The notes below the pieces were generated by a model. That model ran no database searches, was not told the DNA's origin, and saw only the letters and a program-made list of their open reading frames with translations. Shown piece after piece: positions 46,265 to 59,914 of a DNA stretch of 64,000 bases; position 1 is the first letter of the stretch, and every line of letters begins with the position of its first letter. Origin of the DNA: Archegozetes longisetosus (Eukaryota > Arthropoda > Arachnida > Sarcoptiformes > Trhypochthoniidae); contig JAEMBT020000003.1 of the NCBI GenBank assembly GCA_018873245.2, positions 10,115,843 to 10,179,842 on the forward strand, in the 5' to 3' direction. The translations under genes were made by a program, and so were the position numbers.

Positions 46265-48611
46265 CAGAGTATAAACTTGAAAACCCGAAACCGAGCAGAC
46301 CCGTATGAAACCGAAACCGAAAACGATTCGGGTTGAGATATTACGGTTTTGGTTCGGATCGGTTTCTTAAGTTTTGAAACGAGTCTGTGCGGGCCTGTAA
46401 GGATTGGTTTAAAAATAATTATTGCAAATAAGTATTGGTTTTCAAAGTCTATTCAAATGCAAAGTAAAGTAGTGACTTACGAAACTGTAATATAATATCT
46501 ATTTTACAAACGCATTGCAAACGAATGAGTAATACATTCTGTATTTCTTTGTGTACTTAATGCGACACAAGTGATCAAAATAAGTGAATCAGATGCAGAA
46601 GAATGTGATTTAAGTGAAAAAAGTGGTCAATCCAAAAGACAAAAAACAGTGAATGAGTATTTGATCAGAGAAGTGATTCAAAAACAGAATCCAATTATAG
46701 ATAAAAAATTTATAACAAATTTAATTGCAATCAAAGACTCTTCAATTGGTTTTAAATCAATTGAATCGAAAAAATCTTATTTTAAGTTATTTAAAAGAGT
46801 GGAAATCAAAGGAAGAGATACTGATTATGTCAGATGTGATAAGTGCTTAATATTAATTAAGTGTATTTCACAATTTGGTACGAGTTCTGTATTGAGGCAT
46901 AAATGCAAAGAAGTATTTGTTAAACAAAAGAGTGAAACAATTGATAAACATTTGATTAAAAGCGTAAAAAATGATAAGAAAACCAAATACGATTTGGCCG
47001 ATGTTATTGCTATTTGTGTGGCTAAAGACCTGAGACCTACACATATGATAAGCGGTGATGGCTTCAGACAAATGGCTCAACAATTTATTAATATTGGATC
47101 TAAATACCCGAACGTCTCGATAGACGAAGTGATGCCATCAGAGACCACAATCGGAAAACACATGAAAACTATGTATAATTTAAAGAGAGGGTTATTAACG
47201 AATTAAAAAATATCGAAACAATTGGTATCACTTGTGATCACTGGGATCATGAGTCGACTAAAATTAATTACTTGTCAATAACTGCTCAATATTTAAATTA
47301 ATCGAAAACTATTTGTCGAGTTTTGGCCACAATTCCTGTCATTAATAAAACTGCCGAAATAACCAAAAATGAAGTCAAAAAAGTTTTAAATGATTTCCAA
47401 TTGAGTGATAAGAATATATATTATGTGACAGACAATGCCCAGGCCATGAAGTCTGCCTTTGAATGTGAAAACAGGTTTGGATGTAGTGCTCATAATATAA
47501 ATCTGATTCATAAACACACGTATATTGACTTAAAAAAGGACGAAAAATTGCAATCGATTGTAGACTTGATCGAAAATTCAAAAGGATTAGTAAAGCATTT
47601 TAAACACACTCAGCTTCAAAACCAATTGAAGTCAACTTTGAAGCAATCAATTGAGATTCGTTGGGACTCAACCCTAATAATGCTGGAATCGATAGACAGC
47701 AATTATAACGATATTAGATCTCTGTCTCTTAATGACCCAAAAATAATGGATTTTTTGGTTCACATTAAAGAGGATTTATTGAAAGAATTAATAAATTTAC
47801 TGAAAAAATTCTATGATTTACGAATTGCTTTATGCAAAGAAAGTGTTTCGACTTTTCATTTAGTTTTACCGAAAAAAAAATGCAAATGATTTGTGAATTT
47901 TCTGAAACTGACTCTAATTTTATTAAAGGAATCAAATTATTATATAAAAAAATATTGAAATCTATTACAGTATATCAGAATTGCATTTAATTGCTTCAAT
48001 GTTATTCCCGCCAATTAAAAACCTCAACAATTTGACCACCATTGAGGAGAAGAACAAAGCTATCGAAACACTGAATGAAATGATTGATAATATCGATATT
48101 GACTCTGATCAGACCTCACATACTATTACCGATAATTTGGATTTAGATCTTTGTATCGATGGGTTCACTGATACTCAACAGAATTCTCAAAATCAAGAAT
48201 CAAATGAATTAAAAAATTACTTGAATTCAAGTTATTTATATAAATACAAACTTGTTACTGACTTTTGGTATGAAAATAGACTGAAATATCCTCGACTTTA
48301 CATTATTTCAAACAGATTGTCTTCAATACCTGCGACTAATTTCTCGAGTGAACGGAATTTCAATTATAGTGGACTAACTCTTACAGATCACAGATCAAAC
48401 ATTGAGCCCAATAATGTGAATAAATTACTTTTCATTAGATCTAATTATAATCAATAATTGTATTGTATTTTGCCTGTTTTATATTCACAATTAAAATTTC
48501 TTTACTTTAAAAATTACTCTTTCTTTAATACGGTTTCGGTTCGGGTCGGGTCGAGATCTTTCGGTTTCGGTTCGGGTCGGTTCCTGAAAATACCTATAAG
48601 TTTATACTCTA
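46265..48611 (+). mobile_element. hAT transposon with intact 8-bp target duplication
   Basis: CTGTGTTT flanks it on both sides (46,257-46,264 and 48,612-48,619). The ends are CAGAGTATAAACTT and, inverted, TAGAGTATAAACTT. Subterminal zones carry ACCGAAACCGAAA-like repeats in inverted orientation at both ends. The unoccupied target is at about 34,740-34,760 in the other copy of the duplicated block. This element looks young. Confidence 0.9.
46571..48457 (+). pseudogene. hAT transposase, interrupted
   Basis: Coding runs from about 46,571 (no clear ATG; the frame opens from GTG) to TAA at 48,457. A BED-type zinc finger is present at about residues 75-115 (CDKC ... SVLRHKC). The catalytic part shows ITCDHWD (first D) and VTDNAQAM (second D). 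The C-terminal dimerisation region includes SSIPATNFSSERNFNYSG. Breaks are a one-base shift at about 47,190, a TAA at about 47,299, a shift in an A run at about 47,880 and a gap to 47,981. These few lesions suggest recent decay or, for the homopolymer ones, sequencing errors. Confidence 0.83.
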
Positions 48612-50105
48612 CTGTGTTTGTCTGTACTTTGGATAACGTGATGTTCAGTACAGTCTGTTCTGAATTTAATTCGCATTGAAAAATATATCAATTTGAAATT
48701 CTTTTAGTTTGTAAAGACAATTTTAAATTTTTGGTCAAACCTCAAAATTTATTTCTTATTAACTAAAATTATTCAAATATGAATTAAACCTAAAATCTAA
48801 TAAAACTGATGAAAGTAATTAACAATATTTATACTGTATGTAAGGCCTCACATAAGTTACGACTAAAATCCATTCTAAAAGTATTAAATCCCTTTTTAGG
48901 TTTAGATCTCACAAACATTTTTATATTAAACCAGTCAAAAGCATATTTAAGTCATAAATTCGATCCCTTGTTGACTTAAAATCACGACAAAGATTTTGAT
49001 AAATTAAATGACTTGAAGTCAAGCCATGAATCAAAGCTGAAAACAAGACAACATTAGTCTTTTTCGATTGGTGACGGAACAAACTCAACAAGAGTTGTCT
49101 CCCGATGACCACTTCTTCGTGACATTCAATACCACAAAGTAATGGTACACTTCAACTGCAAGCGCGTCTCCGAGGATGTGCTTTACTCAGTAACCGAGCT
49201 TTCGGTTGCATCGAATAGACCAAAATTGATGTCCACAAGTAATGTTTGGCTAAAGTTTTCCAAAAATTGAAAAAGTTGGCATAAAACCGCTGACTGTTTG
49301 TTGGTTACGAATATAGTTCTAACAACACAATGAGAGACTCGTTCGGTTGCTTAGTCAAGAACTGTGTCGAACAACCAAATTATGATTTAATTGAAAATGA
49401 TATAAAACTTTCATTCTTGATTCAATTCTGTTTCTGCTATTCATTTAAATTCCGAAACGTTATCCTCACACGGACTCAAGAGTCTGAGATGTTTTATTAT
49501 TTTATTTTCTTAAGGCTGAAGTTGCACATAAGGTCTTTTCTGGTCGCGGAATTCCTCATATTTTTAGAGTTATGTATAGTTACGGACCGCGAAATTATAT
49601 TTTAGTCTATGCAACCTTTATGCAGCAATCTTTACAAAGTTTAACATGGATAAATGATCTTTTTATTTGTATAATATACATTGATTTAAGTCGCACTAAT
49701 CTGTTCTTTCAGCCAGTAATTTATCAAAGGTTTTAAAGAGAGTTCTTTCAACTAATATTGAATCGTTTGGTTTAGACTTTCTATTACCTAGACTTTCGAG
49801 TTGTGCCCAATCGAAGTCTTTCTCTTATAATAATCTTTTAGCTTTGATTGTGCACAATCTATGATTCTATGACTTATGTTTACATAAAACATAATATACT
49901 CTAAAATTTAGTAAAAAGTGCAATTTACGATCAATGTTTCAAGAGTTATAAACTGTAATCAAATGAAAACCTCCTGTAGTTTCATCATTAAGTTCGAGAC
50001 CACAAGAATAAACAACAGAAGTTTTATAATCTGTGTACAGAATCGTATATTTGAATGAAACTGCACTGTTCTCATCTTAAGTGACATTAAAATTTGAACT
50101 TTAGT
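48612..50105. repeat. 1.5 kb duplicated block, copy 2
   Basis: Same content and orientation as 34,712-36,245, including the broken gene pieces (about 48,808-49,420). It is split from its first 40 bp by the hAT at 46,265-48,611. It has no COX11 next to it. The duplicates differ by scattered single bases. Confidence 0.88.
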
Positions 50106-50953
50106 GTTTTCTTTAAGGCAGTCATTTATGATTGCATTACTCGTCAGATTGATATTAAGTTATCCCCAGTCGACTGTTGTTCAACTCGAATCACCGCTTT
50201 CAACCCAACCATTTCTTGATTAATATCAGTTAAATAATCAATGAATTGCACTTCTCAAGTGCGAGGATTGTTATCACAATTACGAAAATCATGCGATCAT
50301 TTCCATCTATTCGTTTATGTCGACCATATCTCAAACCAGTCACCCTGAAACTGATCAAAAAGAAGTAAAATTTCAAGTTAGAGTCATTTTTGTAATGAAA
50401 TATCATACTACCAAAAGTAGATCTACATCTTGGATTCTCCACTTAAGTTTGGCAAACATCGGGCCATACTATTAATAGGTGGAATTTCATGTTGGTTAAC
50501 TTGATATAGTTTCCAGGTTTTGATTCCAAGTCTTATTTAAGACGTCCATCTTCTTTGGTTAGATCTCCATAATTATGTTTTAGCTAAAAATTATTTCAAT
50601 ATTTCGAGACATCCAATGGTATTGTCTCGATTACGACTTAGTGCCCAAATATACTCTAATTGTCAAGCGATTTAATCAAAATATGTCTTACAAATATTTT
50701 TAAAAAGTTCTTATCGGCCAATAAGTTTGTGCCTCCAGCCTCACCACAAACATAGCCGACCGCACAGCCTTCATAATTATTATCAAAAATAGACATTAAA
50801 TCTTTTGCTATCCTTGAAATCTAATAAAATATGTCCCTTTCTTGTCTCTAATTCATGTATCTTACTGAACCCTTATATTTGTCACCCTTATCTTCACTAA
50901 TCAATTAGTTTAAAATTTTTATATAAAGCTCTGCAAATTCTAATAAGTATTGA

Positions 50954-50972
50954 CTCTCTCTCTCTCTCTCTC
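50954..50972. repeat. (CT)n microsatellite
   Basis: About 9 CT units. Confidence 0.9.
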
Positions 50973-53900
50973 TTTTCGCGACTATAACCCGCTGTATTAA
51001 AAATGATAAAATTGACTTTTTGGAAAAATTTGCATTTATAGCCCGCATAACTGAAATTCTCAGAAATCAAACTTTTTTCTCGTATTGCCCACGGGTTATA
51101 GCAACCAAAACATGGTAGTTGATTTTTAAAAAGTTTTATAAATCATGTGAATGAGATTAGTTGGGGATTGGGTGGAAGTAGTTTTCTACCTTTATGCAGT
51201 TTAATAATGCACTGGATCACAAAATAATTGTTCAGTAAAATAGAAATAGAGTTCTTGTGTTTTGTTTTGCACACTCTATAAGCACTACTCTAAAAGGAAT
51301 AAATTATAGAAAGAGCTTTTGTTAGAGGAGTAACTTTCAAGTTTTTTTCAATTATTTCTATCTGAATGAATAATCCATTCACAGAATCTCAGACACGTTC
51401 GCATTTTCTCACAGAATAATTAAAAGCAAGTGTTCAAATAAGAATTCAATACTATTTATACTGATCGCATGACTAAAAGAATAGTAGAAATGAGAATATT
51501 CAGTGTTAGTGCCTATTTTCTCAATATTCTGATTGTTTAGTGTCTCATCGAGTATTAATGATTATAATGTGAAGCATTTCTTGGAACTAAGTCAATAGGA
51601 ACAGAAATTTTGGAAAATGTTATCTATATCCAAGAATGACTGTATGATTGTATAGATCACAATATCCACCTGCACTGTTATCACAATTAGTGAAGTCTAG
51701 AAACGAACAGCTTCCATTTTGAAATGTTTGCTGTTGCTCGAACCAAATCCCTTGAAATTAACAATTATCAAAACATAATCAAAACAAGCAATAGTTAACA
51801 TGAATTAAGCATTTGTTTGCTATACCCTTTCGAGATCTAATGAATTGATTCTCCACTTATTAAAGTTTTGATGACATCTTATTTCGCTCAAACCATGATT
51901 GATATAGAAATTGAATGAAAAAAATTTAAGCAAATGCAGATTAATTGATAGCACATTACTATTGACTTTCATACTAAACTAGCAGAAACTATATTTGTAG
52001 TCGTTTCGTATTAACTTGCAATTAGTAAGTTTTTCTAGCTACATTTTAAGTAAAAATACTAATTACTAATCGATTTTTGATGACGCCAAACAGTGCTTTC
52101 AGAGTTAGATAAATTTTGTTTTCGTTTTTCAAACTAGAAAAAACTGACGAAAGCTCGTTTAAATTATTCTCACATTTTCGTAATTTTTTTCTTATTTGAC
52201 TTGAGCTTTAGTTGAGTATGTTTTCAAATTGTGTTAAATTTGATCACTTAGAATTTGATTACATTGAAGCCTTAGATTATATTGAAGCCTTAGATGAGGC
52301 ATTTTATAATATATCCGCTAAAACGTGCTGAAATTTTAAAAGTAGGAATTAGACAAGGTTGCTTTTTGCGTAGGATCCATCATGCATTGATCTTATATAA
52401 GAGAATAATCAAATAAAAAATGAAACCTACTTAACCTGTAATGGTTAACTTTTTATTTGCTTGTTTTCTAATACCTCATCAATGACTGAAGTTTGGATCC
52501 TTGGAGCATGCAACTTTGTCGCATTCCTAATTATAAGTTAGCTTGATTTGCAATAATTCATTATAGTAGTACGCATTGGACGCAAAATCTAAGCTATGCG
52601 TAGTATTCTCTCGATGCTTATTGCAAATCATTATGACTTAGTTAAGTGAGAATTTAGTTTTTAAAATAATAAATACTTCGATAAAGTTTGAAATTGTCAT
52701 AACTTTTATTACAGTAATTATTAATCTACAAAAATTTTCGATTTTGTCATTGTTAATTAAAACTTGTTTGATCATATTTTTATCGCTAATCTTAGTTGTA
52801 TATATAATACATGAGGTTCAAATTAAAAACTTACAATTAACCGTAAATTTTTTGTTTGGCATCACAACAATCAACAAACAATTACTTACTCTCACTGAAA
52901 AAGATTTACTTTTTATTTAATTTATTTGATGACAGAATTTTCGATTTTTAAAAACATACTCAAAAAACTGTACATATTTTTGATGAATCGAATGGTTTAA
53001 CTTCTAATAAAAACTTGACAATTCGCTAAATTTTCAACAAATCTTTCTTCAAAATTTAATAAACCAAACTTTTTCTGATTTGCCATTTTAACTAATTTTA
53101 AACTACTGTTATATTAAAAACACACTCTTCATGTGCAAATGTAATTATCAATAGTAATAGATTTTTTGAAAAATATCAGAATTGCCGAACTCATTTGTTT
53201 TCTTATATCTTATATATCTATTTCGCTTCGCATCAAATCCTTTTAAGCTCAATATTACATTTTGTATTTTACGTAAAAGCTTTATCTTCCAAATCTTTTG
53301 TCTCTAAGTTTTCCATCGAATCTTGATATAAATTTGCTTAAAATTGTGTTTAAATTGACTTAAATACGAAGCGAAACTAATATATGAACAACAGTCAAAA
53401 GATTTTCTTCACTAGAACAGTTCAAAGCCATCGATGCTTCTACCTAAAAATAAATTTCTGGATACCATCTCGTAGAATGGCATTTCTTAAGATTTTAGTA
53501 TCGTAAGTCAAACAATATCTTAAAACAAATCAAATAGTGACAGGTATCCACAAAAATCTACATAAGTTTAGCGTCAGTTTATTCTTTAGTGCCTTATCAA
53601 GCTAGCCTTTAATCCAATCTCATTTGTTCGTTTTATAAACAATGCGACACTTCATTAAGAGTTTAAGTGCTGTCATTTTACTGTCAGTATAACAGGTATT
53701 GAGCTCTTCATATGATGAGAGCTCACGATTTTTAACAGTTTTTGGGTATGTCTTGTGCATCTCGCGATCTGTACCGAAACGGCCTATCACTTTAAATGAA
53801 GTTTTTTCGTATAGACCACTAGAGGCGATTAAAACGTGAACTCGTACCCAAAAAATTTGTTTAAATCATGAGCTGCTCTTCAAATAGCCTCGTAAAAATG

Positions 53901-54500
53901 TAGGCTTAGATTGAACTGACATTCATTTATTTCTTGAGCCATATTTCTCTAGATTTCATTATTTAATTTGAACGAATGTACGAAAGAGTTTTTAATTTTC
54001 GAAATAACTCCTCGACTGAAATTGTGAGTGAAACAAGCAAAAAGCTTATTGATTGAACACTAGTGACCGTTTTGTCACATAGACTGAAGTTTGGACATCA
54101 ATACTGATATACATCTGACATATGATTGTTTGACTGTTTCTATTACTTGAAGGTACAAACGAATCCTTTATTACTAGTAAAACCTATATACCAATTCAAG
54201 TAATAGAAAAACTATTATCATTGAGAAAGTACAAGTATTAGCGTTGCCATTATCGGTAAAAATTGAAGAATTTAGAAGACCGATGAATAAAATTCAAATA
54301 AAGTTCAGTTCAAACTTTAACTCCGATGAGAAATAAAAGTATTTTTTGTGCTAATGTTATCGATTTACTTCATTGAACTTTTGCGGAGCTCAACTATGGC
54401 AACAATGCTTACATACTTGGATTGAGCTCAGCATCACTGAGACTAAGCAAACACTACCATTTGCAGAGACTCTTTTGCTTTCCTTCCTTTCCTCATCCCT

Positions 54501-54502
<2 letters not shown>

Positions 54503-54538
<36 letters not shown>
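54503..54538. repeat. (TC)n microsatellite
   Basis: About 18 TC units. They create a false open frame with Ser-Leu repeats (54,373-54,618). Confidence 0.95.
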
Positions 54539-54542
<4 letters not shown>

Positions 54543-55624
54543 CTCTTTGACTACTCTCTCGTTCTCCCTTTCGATACACACAAATAGTAAGAAAAGATCA
54601 CAAACTCAAAGAAACTAAAGACCAGTACTGACTGAAATGCGACATTTGTAAAGGATGTGCGACTCAAATGCCTCTCTTTCTGGAGAAATGCAGTTATGCT
54701 TACGATGGCTTTAAATTACAATTTTGTTCACTATAAGAAATGTTATTAAGATTCACTATGTTTTTAATTGTGTGTTATTTTCCTTCTTAACAAGACTTCA
54801 TAAAATGTCAACTTTGTTGAGATCAACCAAATTTTCAACAACAATAAAGAACAACAGTTAACATTGTTTTCTACCCTTATTTGACCTCATTTTTGAAAAG
54901 TTCAAATATCAAACATAAATTACTTTTTTCTTTCTTCCCTTTCTGTCTTGTACTGAAAGAATAGTCGCACCGGTTCTGGTGCTTCAGAGAATACAATTTA
55001 AGTTCACGCTTAATGTCCATCAAAATGAAGCATCAGTTAAAACGAAAAAGTAGTCATTTGAGTGATACTTCACAAGAAGTATAATAGAGAGTAACAGAAA
55101 AAGAAACTTGGAGAAAAACATATGAGTTGGACTTTCAGTTTTGTCTTACTAGTTTTGCTTCAGCTTTAATGCTATAGACAGATAAGTGACGATTAAGCAA
55201 AAGAATGCACTTCTCTTTGAGAACATTTACTTCTTTTTCGCAATCGTTTGGCCCAAAAAACTGATTCTAATTAATGCTTAAATCTTCCTTAATCACTGCT
55301 GACCGTGTTCTTAAAGATCTAATCCAAACTTAATGATCAATGAATGCTATTTCTATAAACATATCGATGATATAAACCTGACTGAAAATAACAGTTTGTC
55401 TTAGATTATCAATTTTTTCTATTTGCTCAAATCTGATTACTAAAGTTGAAAAATTTGCCATTTTTATAGCAAAACAAACAAATGAATACTAAAAAATGGA
55501 TGATTAAACCGAGAGTAGTTCTGCCTTTTGATGATTTACATAATATGTTACATTATTTTCCTTATTTATTCTCCTCATTAACTGACGTACTATAAATTTG
55601 TTTTCATTCCTTTTTCACATATAC

Positions 55625-58600
55625 TCAAAAGTCCTGCATATCTTCACGGAAGAGATAAGTCGTCCAGTAGACTAGGTTGAAGAGCGCGAACATTAATGGG
55701 AAGAATATTCTTGAGATAACGTCAATTCGTTTTGATCGAGTCGGGAATTTGGACAACCATCGCTTGCACCAGTTCTTCTTTGGCAATGAGACGTGTATTT
55801 CGCACGCTCTTAACTTTTCTCCGTGAGGATCACCGTGACGTCGGACTAGAGGTCTCTGTTTTATATCAGAAAATATGGTTTTAATAATTAAAGATTAGGA
55901 ATTCCTTCAGCTAAGTATGTTGTTTATCACAATTACATTCAAATTGATCGGATGACTCACTTAGGCTCTTGATTAATCGCTTGGTCCTTACTTTAATTAT
56001 GAATTATGCTAAAGTTTCTGTTATCAAAATTGAATGAACTATTGTAATAACCTACTAAATACAAATTTTATGACTTGTTATATTATGTTTTGTTATGAGA
56101 CCATTATTTTGAGATAAACCAGAACTTGAGAGACAGGAAACATTGCATTTAAAAGCTTATCGAAATTCAGCTCTATATAGGCTTGAAATATCAGTCAAGT
56201 ATCATAAAAATTTATTGTTCCGAGTTGAATATGTGTAACTTTAGATAAAATTTAAAAACTACTTTTAATATTGTAATCAATGCCTTTATTTTAACTAAAG
56301 ACTGATTCCAAGTATACTGAGTCGAAAAATCTTCAATAAAATCAAGATCAATAAAATTGTAATCCCAATATAAAATAAAAGGTAAAAACGACAAAAGCAA
56401 CAAAAGAGTTCATTTTTTCTGTCAACGAATCAAAAGATTTTTTCCAAAAAGGACTCCATGGAAATAACATGTATTGGTCAGAATTGGCTAAAGAACTAAT
56501 ACTTGAGCTATATATACTTTTTTACTGATAACATATTGTTCATTGTATTGACACTCGCCTGAAGGCATTCAAGAAATAAGAAGTTATTTTTCCGGCTCCA
56601 TTATAACTTAAACTTAAATCTATTCCTTTTCTCTCTTTTTTATATATCTGCCAAAGTCAGTACTTTTTTGTTCGCTTTTTTTGTACTTGTGTATTCACAG
56701 TATTTCTAAAGAAATAGTCGCTCATTCTTAGCCATAGTTCAAGACTCGATTTGTTTTTGACGCAAGGTTTTTGAAAACTTTTTGAATTGTTCAATTCAAA
56801 TCGCTTCTAAAACAAACAGAATAATAAGAAAAAAAAATAAGAGCTTTGAAAATCGTAGAACTATAGCAGATCTTATTTGCGTCACTAAACAGTCTTTTGT
56901 TGTTAGCTTTAAAAATGTAAATAAAATGCTTAGAATAGCACCAATCGATTATTACGAGAATATAATAGTTGCCTCAATTTAGAGGAAGACTACTTCCTCT
57001 TTTGGGGGATTGTACAATTGAACGCGTAGCACTTTTATTCAGCTTACGATTTGACTAAATGCAGTTTTTATGTTCAAAATACTTATCATTCTCTTTCTTA
57101 TATTTATTCTGATAATTATTTTTTCTCAAGTTTTTATTAGTCAACAATTGTTCTTTACTAGAATCTCAATTTGTTCACCATTCTGTACTTTAATAAGATT
57201 TTAGGAATAGTCTTGTTAGATTTTGATTAATTCTATAATCAAGCGATCAAAAATGTTGAGTTCAGATCAGAATGTTTTTAGTTCTGATAAAACTCAAGAA
57301 TCTAGATCACTCAGAATCTACTATTAATAGAAATTGGTTCACTCGTTGTATAATTAAGATTTCACAGAATCGTCAAATAGACTATAATTTATGCGTCCCA
57401 GCTATTGCTTGCTGATGTTGAGTCCTAAAAGTTTGAGATTCTATTTGAGGGCAGCGGCCAATTATTGCGTAATTAAGTTAAGTGTAACAAAACGGTTAAT
57501 CATTGGTTTAACACTTCAGAGCTTCACATTATGTCATAAAACCATATCTATGACGCCGAAATCAGTCAAACCAATCGTTTTGTTCACTCAAAACAATTTG
57601 AATCATAACTGTTATGATCACTATGACCCCATGCCATTATGACCTCTGTGACTCAAATTGTTTTGAGTAAACTCATAATTGGTTTGACTGATCTGAGCGT
57701 CGTAGAAGTCATTTGATGACATAAAAGACGACCGTAAATATGTTAAACCAATAATTTATTAGATATAGCTTAATTATGCGATAACTGACCGCTACCCCAA
57801 ACTTTTAGTTACTGAAGTTTCCGTTTTAAGACAGTGCCTCCTGGTTACTGGCAATCGTCGTAACGTGATGAAATTTTAATTATGTTAACTACAAAAGTTT
57901 ATGTTGAATTTTGTCAAAGCAATAAAATCAAAACTGATTTTAGGGCAGTCAAGATAGTTTACGGGGTGCCAGAATGTTATGAATTCTCCTAAAACTTATT
58001 CCGTTCTAATAAATGCATTGAAAGTATGAGAACACATTTCAAAACTTAATAAATCGCAAGTTTTGTTGTGTGAGCACAAGTTAAATCATATCTGACTTCT
58101 ATTAAAATCTATGTTTCACATGAGATACTATATTATATTTGTGCAAACTGTGTGTCATATTAACAACTCTATTAGTCTTTATTAATATATTTTATTCATT
58201 GAAGTCGATCTTAGTAAAATTATCCATTTTTTCTTTGTTTTCTAATAGCATAAAATAATGTGTTCACATAAATCCTTTACTCAATTTTTCAGAAGAATTT
58301 CGAATAAATTTCTAAAACAAAAAGTGTTATCACTATATCTGAGTTAAGTATTTAATCGTTTTAATGTATGTGAATGTAAAATAAAGTGAAGGCCTGATAG
58401 TTATGGATAATTGAAATAACTTAGTTCCTAATTTGCTCATAATAAAGTAGTTGAAACTATGCCAGATTGAAATTTTTGCTTCTATTTTCCTAATTAACAC
58501 ATCAAAATGTTCTAATCGAATATTTGATCGCACCAGAAGCCTTGTGACGATAATAATTGAAATATCACCAAATAGATCAGAAAAGCGCTTCAGAATCTTT

Positions 58601-59596
58601 GTTGGACTGTAGCCGATATCGTTGGAGATGACGCTTACATTTCAAATTAAGCTTCAGTCACGTTTCAAATTGCGTTAAAATCTGGTACTTTTAAGATTAG
58701 GATAATGAATCTTCCAAATGAACGCTAAACTCAACTAGTAAAGTATTACTAGTCAGCGTAATCTCCAACAATATCAGCCATTATAGGACCGAAAAGCTCA
58801 TCAAAATCTACATATGCTAATACTTCGGTATAGTGAATTTTCTCTGTAGCAATAGTCTGTTCCTGACATACATCAACTAATGTTAAGTAACCAGTCTATA
58901 TTGAAATCTAGTTATAGTCAATGTTAATTATCGGTGCTCATCGATTCACTACATCGAGGTTTTACTGTAGTTAAAGTAGTATATTATTATCTACCTTCCA
59001 ATTTCATATGAACTTCAGAAGTTAATTTCGATAAGTTTCAACAAAATGTTGGACTCAATCTTCAGATAAGAATCAAATATAAGCCTAACTCAACAAGTGC
59101 AGTGAAGAGTCTAATGTGAGATAAAACTATTCGCAAAATATAGTCAAGCATACCATTGCAAAAGCTGATGATCCACCATCTTCAATATGATCCGAATCAA
59201 TGGCCGAGTGTTCAATGTCCCACTTTCTTTGTGCAGCAAAAGCTGCCTGTTGTTGCTTGAGAGCAGCCCTGTGAGCATCACTTCTTGAGGCATAATTGAC
59301 GAGTGCGAACTCGAGAAGTGCTCCGAATACGAATGTCAGACAAACACCAGTCCAGACGTCTATGGCTTTCGTATAACTGACTGGTGGTAAGGAAGAATTG
59401 ATGCCTGATATCTGCGTGGCCATTGTTAAGAGTGTGGTCACACCGAGCGATACACGAGCAGGAATGGCGTTTGGGTCCAACCAGAATGAGACCCACGAGA
59501 CTATTACTAACATACAGCACGGAATGTAGATCTGGATTAAATAGTAGCTGAATTCACGCTTGAACTGTAGGTCAACTTTCAAACAACTGTATTCGC
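55625..59596 (-). CDS. GluCl: Glutamate-gated chloride channel, 3' exons (partial gene)
   Basis: Two coding exons are visible on the minus strand: 59,596-59,154 (443 nt) and 55,855-55,625 (77 codons with TGA), joined by a 3.3 kb GT-AG intron in phase 0. The first begins [12 protein letters not shown] and includes M1 ([19 protein letters not shown]), the channel-lining M2 ([17 protein letters not shown]), the M2-M3 loop ([19 protein letters not shown]) and M3 ([19 protein letters not shown]). The second holds the end of the cytoplasmic loop, M4 ([20 protein letters not shown]) and the C-terminus. PAR before M2 indicates anion selectivity, and the M2-M3 words are diagnostic of arthropod GluCl, the avermectin target. 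The M3 glycines are present; substitutions at such glycines are linked to abamectin resistance in spider mites. The ligand-binding exons were not found and should lie beyond 64,000. Confidence 0.93.
57418..57820. mobile_element. Degenerate palindromic element in the GluCl intron
   Basis: Arms of about 190 bp mirror each other around 57,620 (words TCAGTCAAACCAAT, ACTCAAAACAATTTGA, and GCGGCCAATTATTGCG versus a changed inverse). About three quarters identical by eye. Non-coding. Confidence 0.6.
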
Positions 59597-59914
59597 CTGA
59601 AAATCAAATAAATGGTCATAGTTAATCAATTTATTGTAAAACATCATTAGCTTTGAAAAACCTTTCGATTGTTCGAATGTTTACAACATCTGCACGTTTG
59701 AATAACTTTTACTAACTAAAAATCTACGTCGTCATTGATTTATAGTTGAAAATAGCTTCAAAAATGAGTATGTCTGTCGTAAGAAAGTCTCCAAAAATAA
59801 TTTTAATTTTCAAAATATACAAAACATTCATTTTTCAATTGAAAATATTTCACTAAAACTACATCATTAAAATTAGACTGATTTTAAAGAATGAATTGTT
59901 ATTTAGTTGATCTT

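Larger units (their letters stand above)
50106..55624. other. 5.5 kb without a supported gene
   Basis: AT-rich. On the minus strand, 50,460-50,230 contains two exon-like pieces around an AG acceptor (TTTCAG near 50,345), but no family was recognised. The stretch contains two CT microsatellites. The part nearest 55,624 is the 3' flank of the chloride-channel gene. Confidence 0.55.

Noticed and set aside
54373-54618. Open frame of 81 codons with Ser-Leu repeats
   Set aside because: Produced by the (TC)n microsatellite at 54,503-54,538; no other coding signal.
57391-57642. 83-codon plus-strand open frame
   Set aside because: Formed by one arm of a palindromic element.
59278-59520. 80-codon minus-strand open frame overlapping GluCl
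   Set aside because: Out-of-frame shadow of the channel exon.
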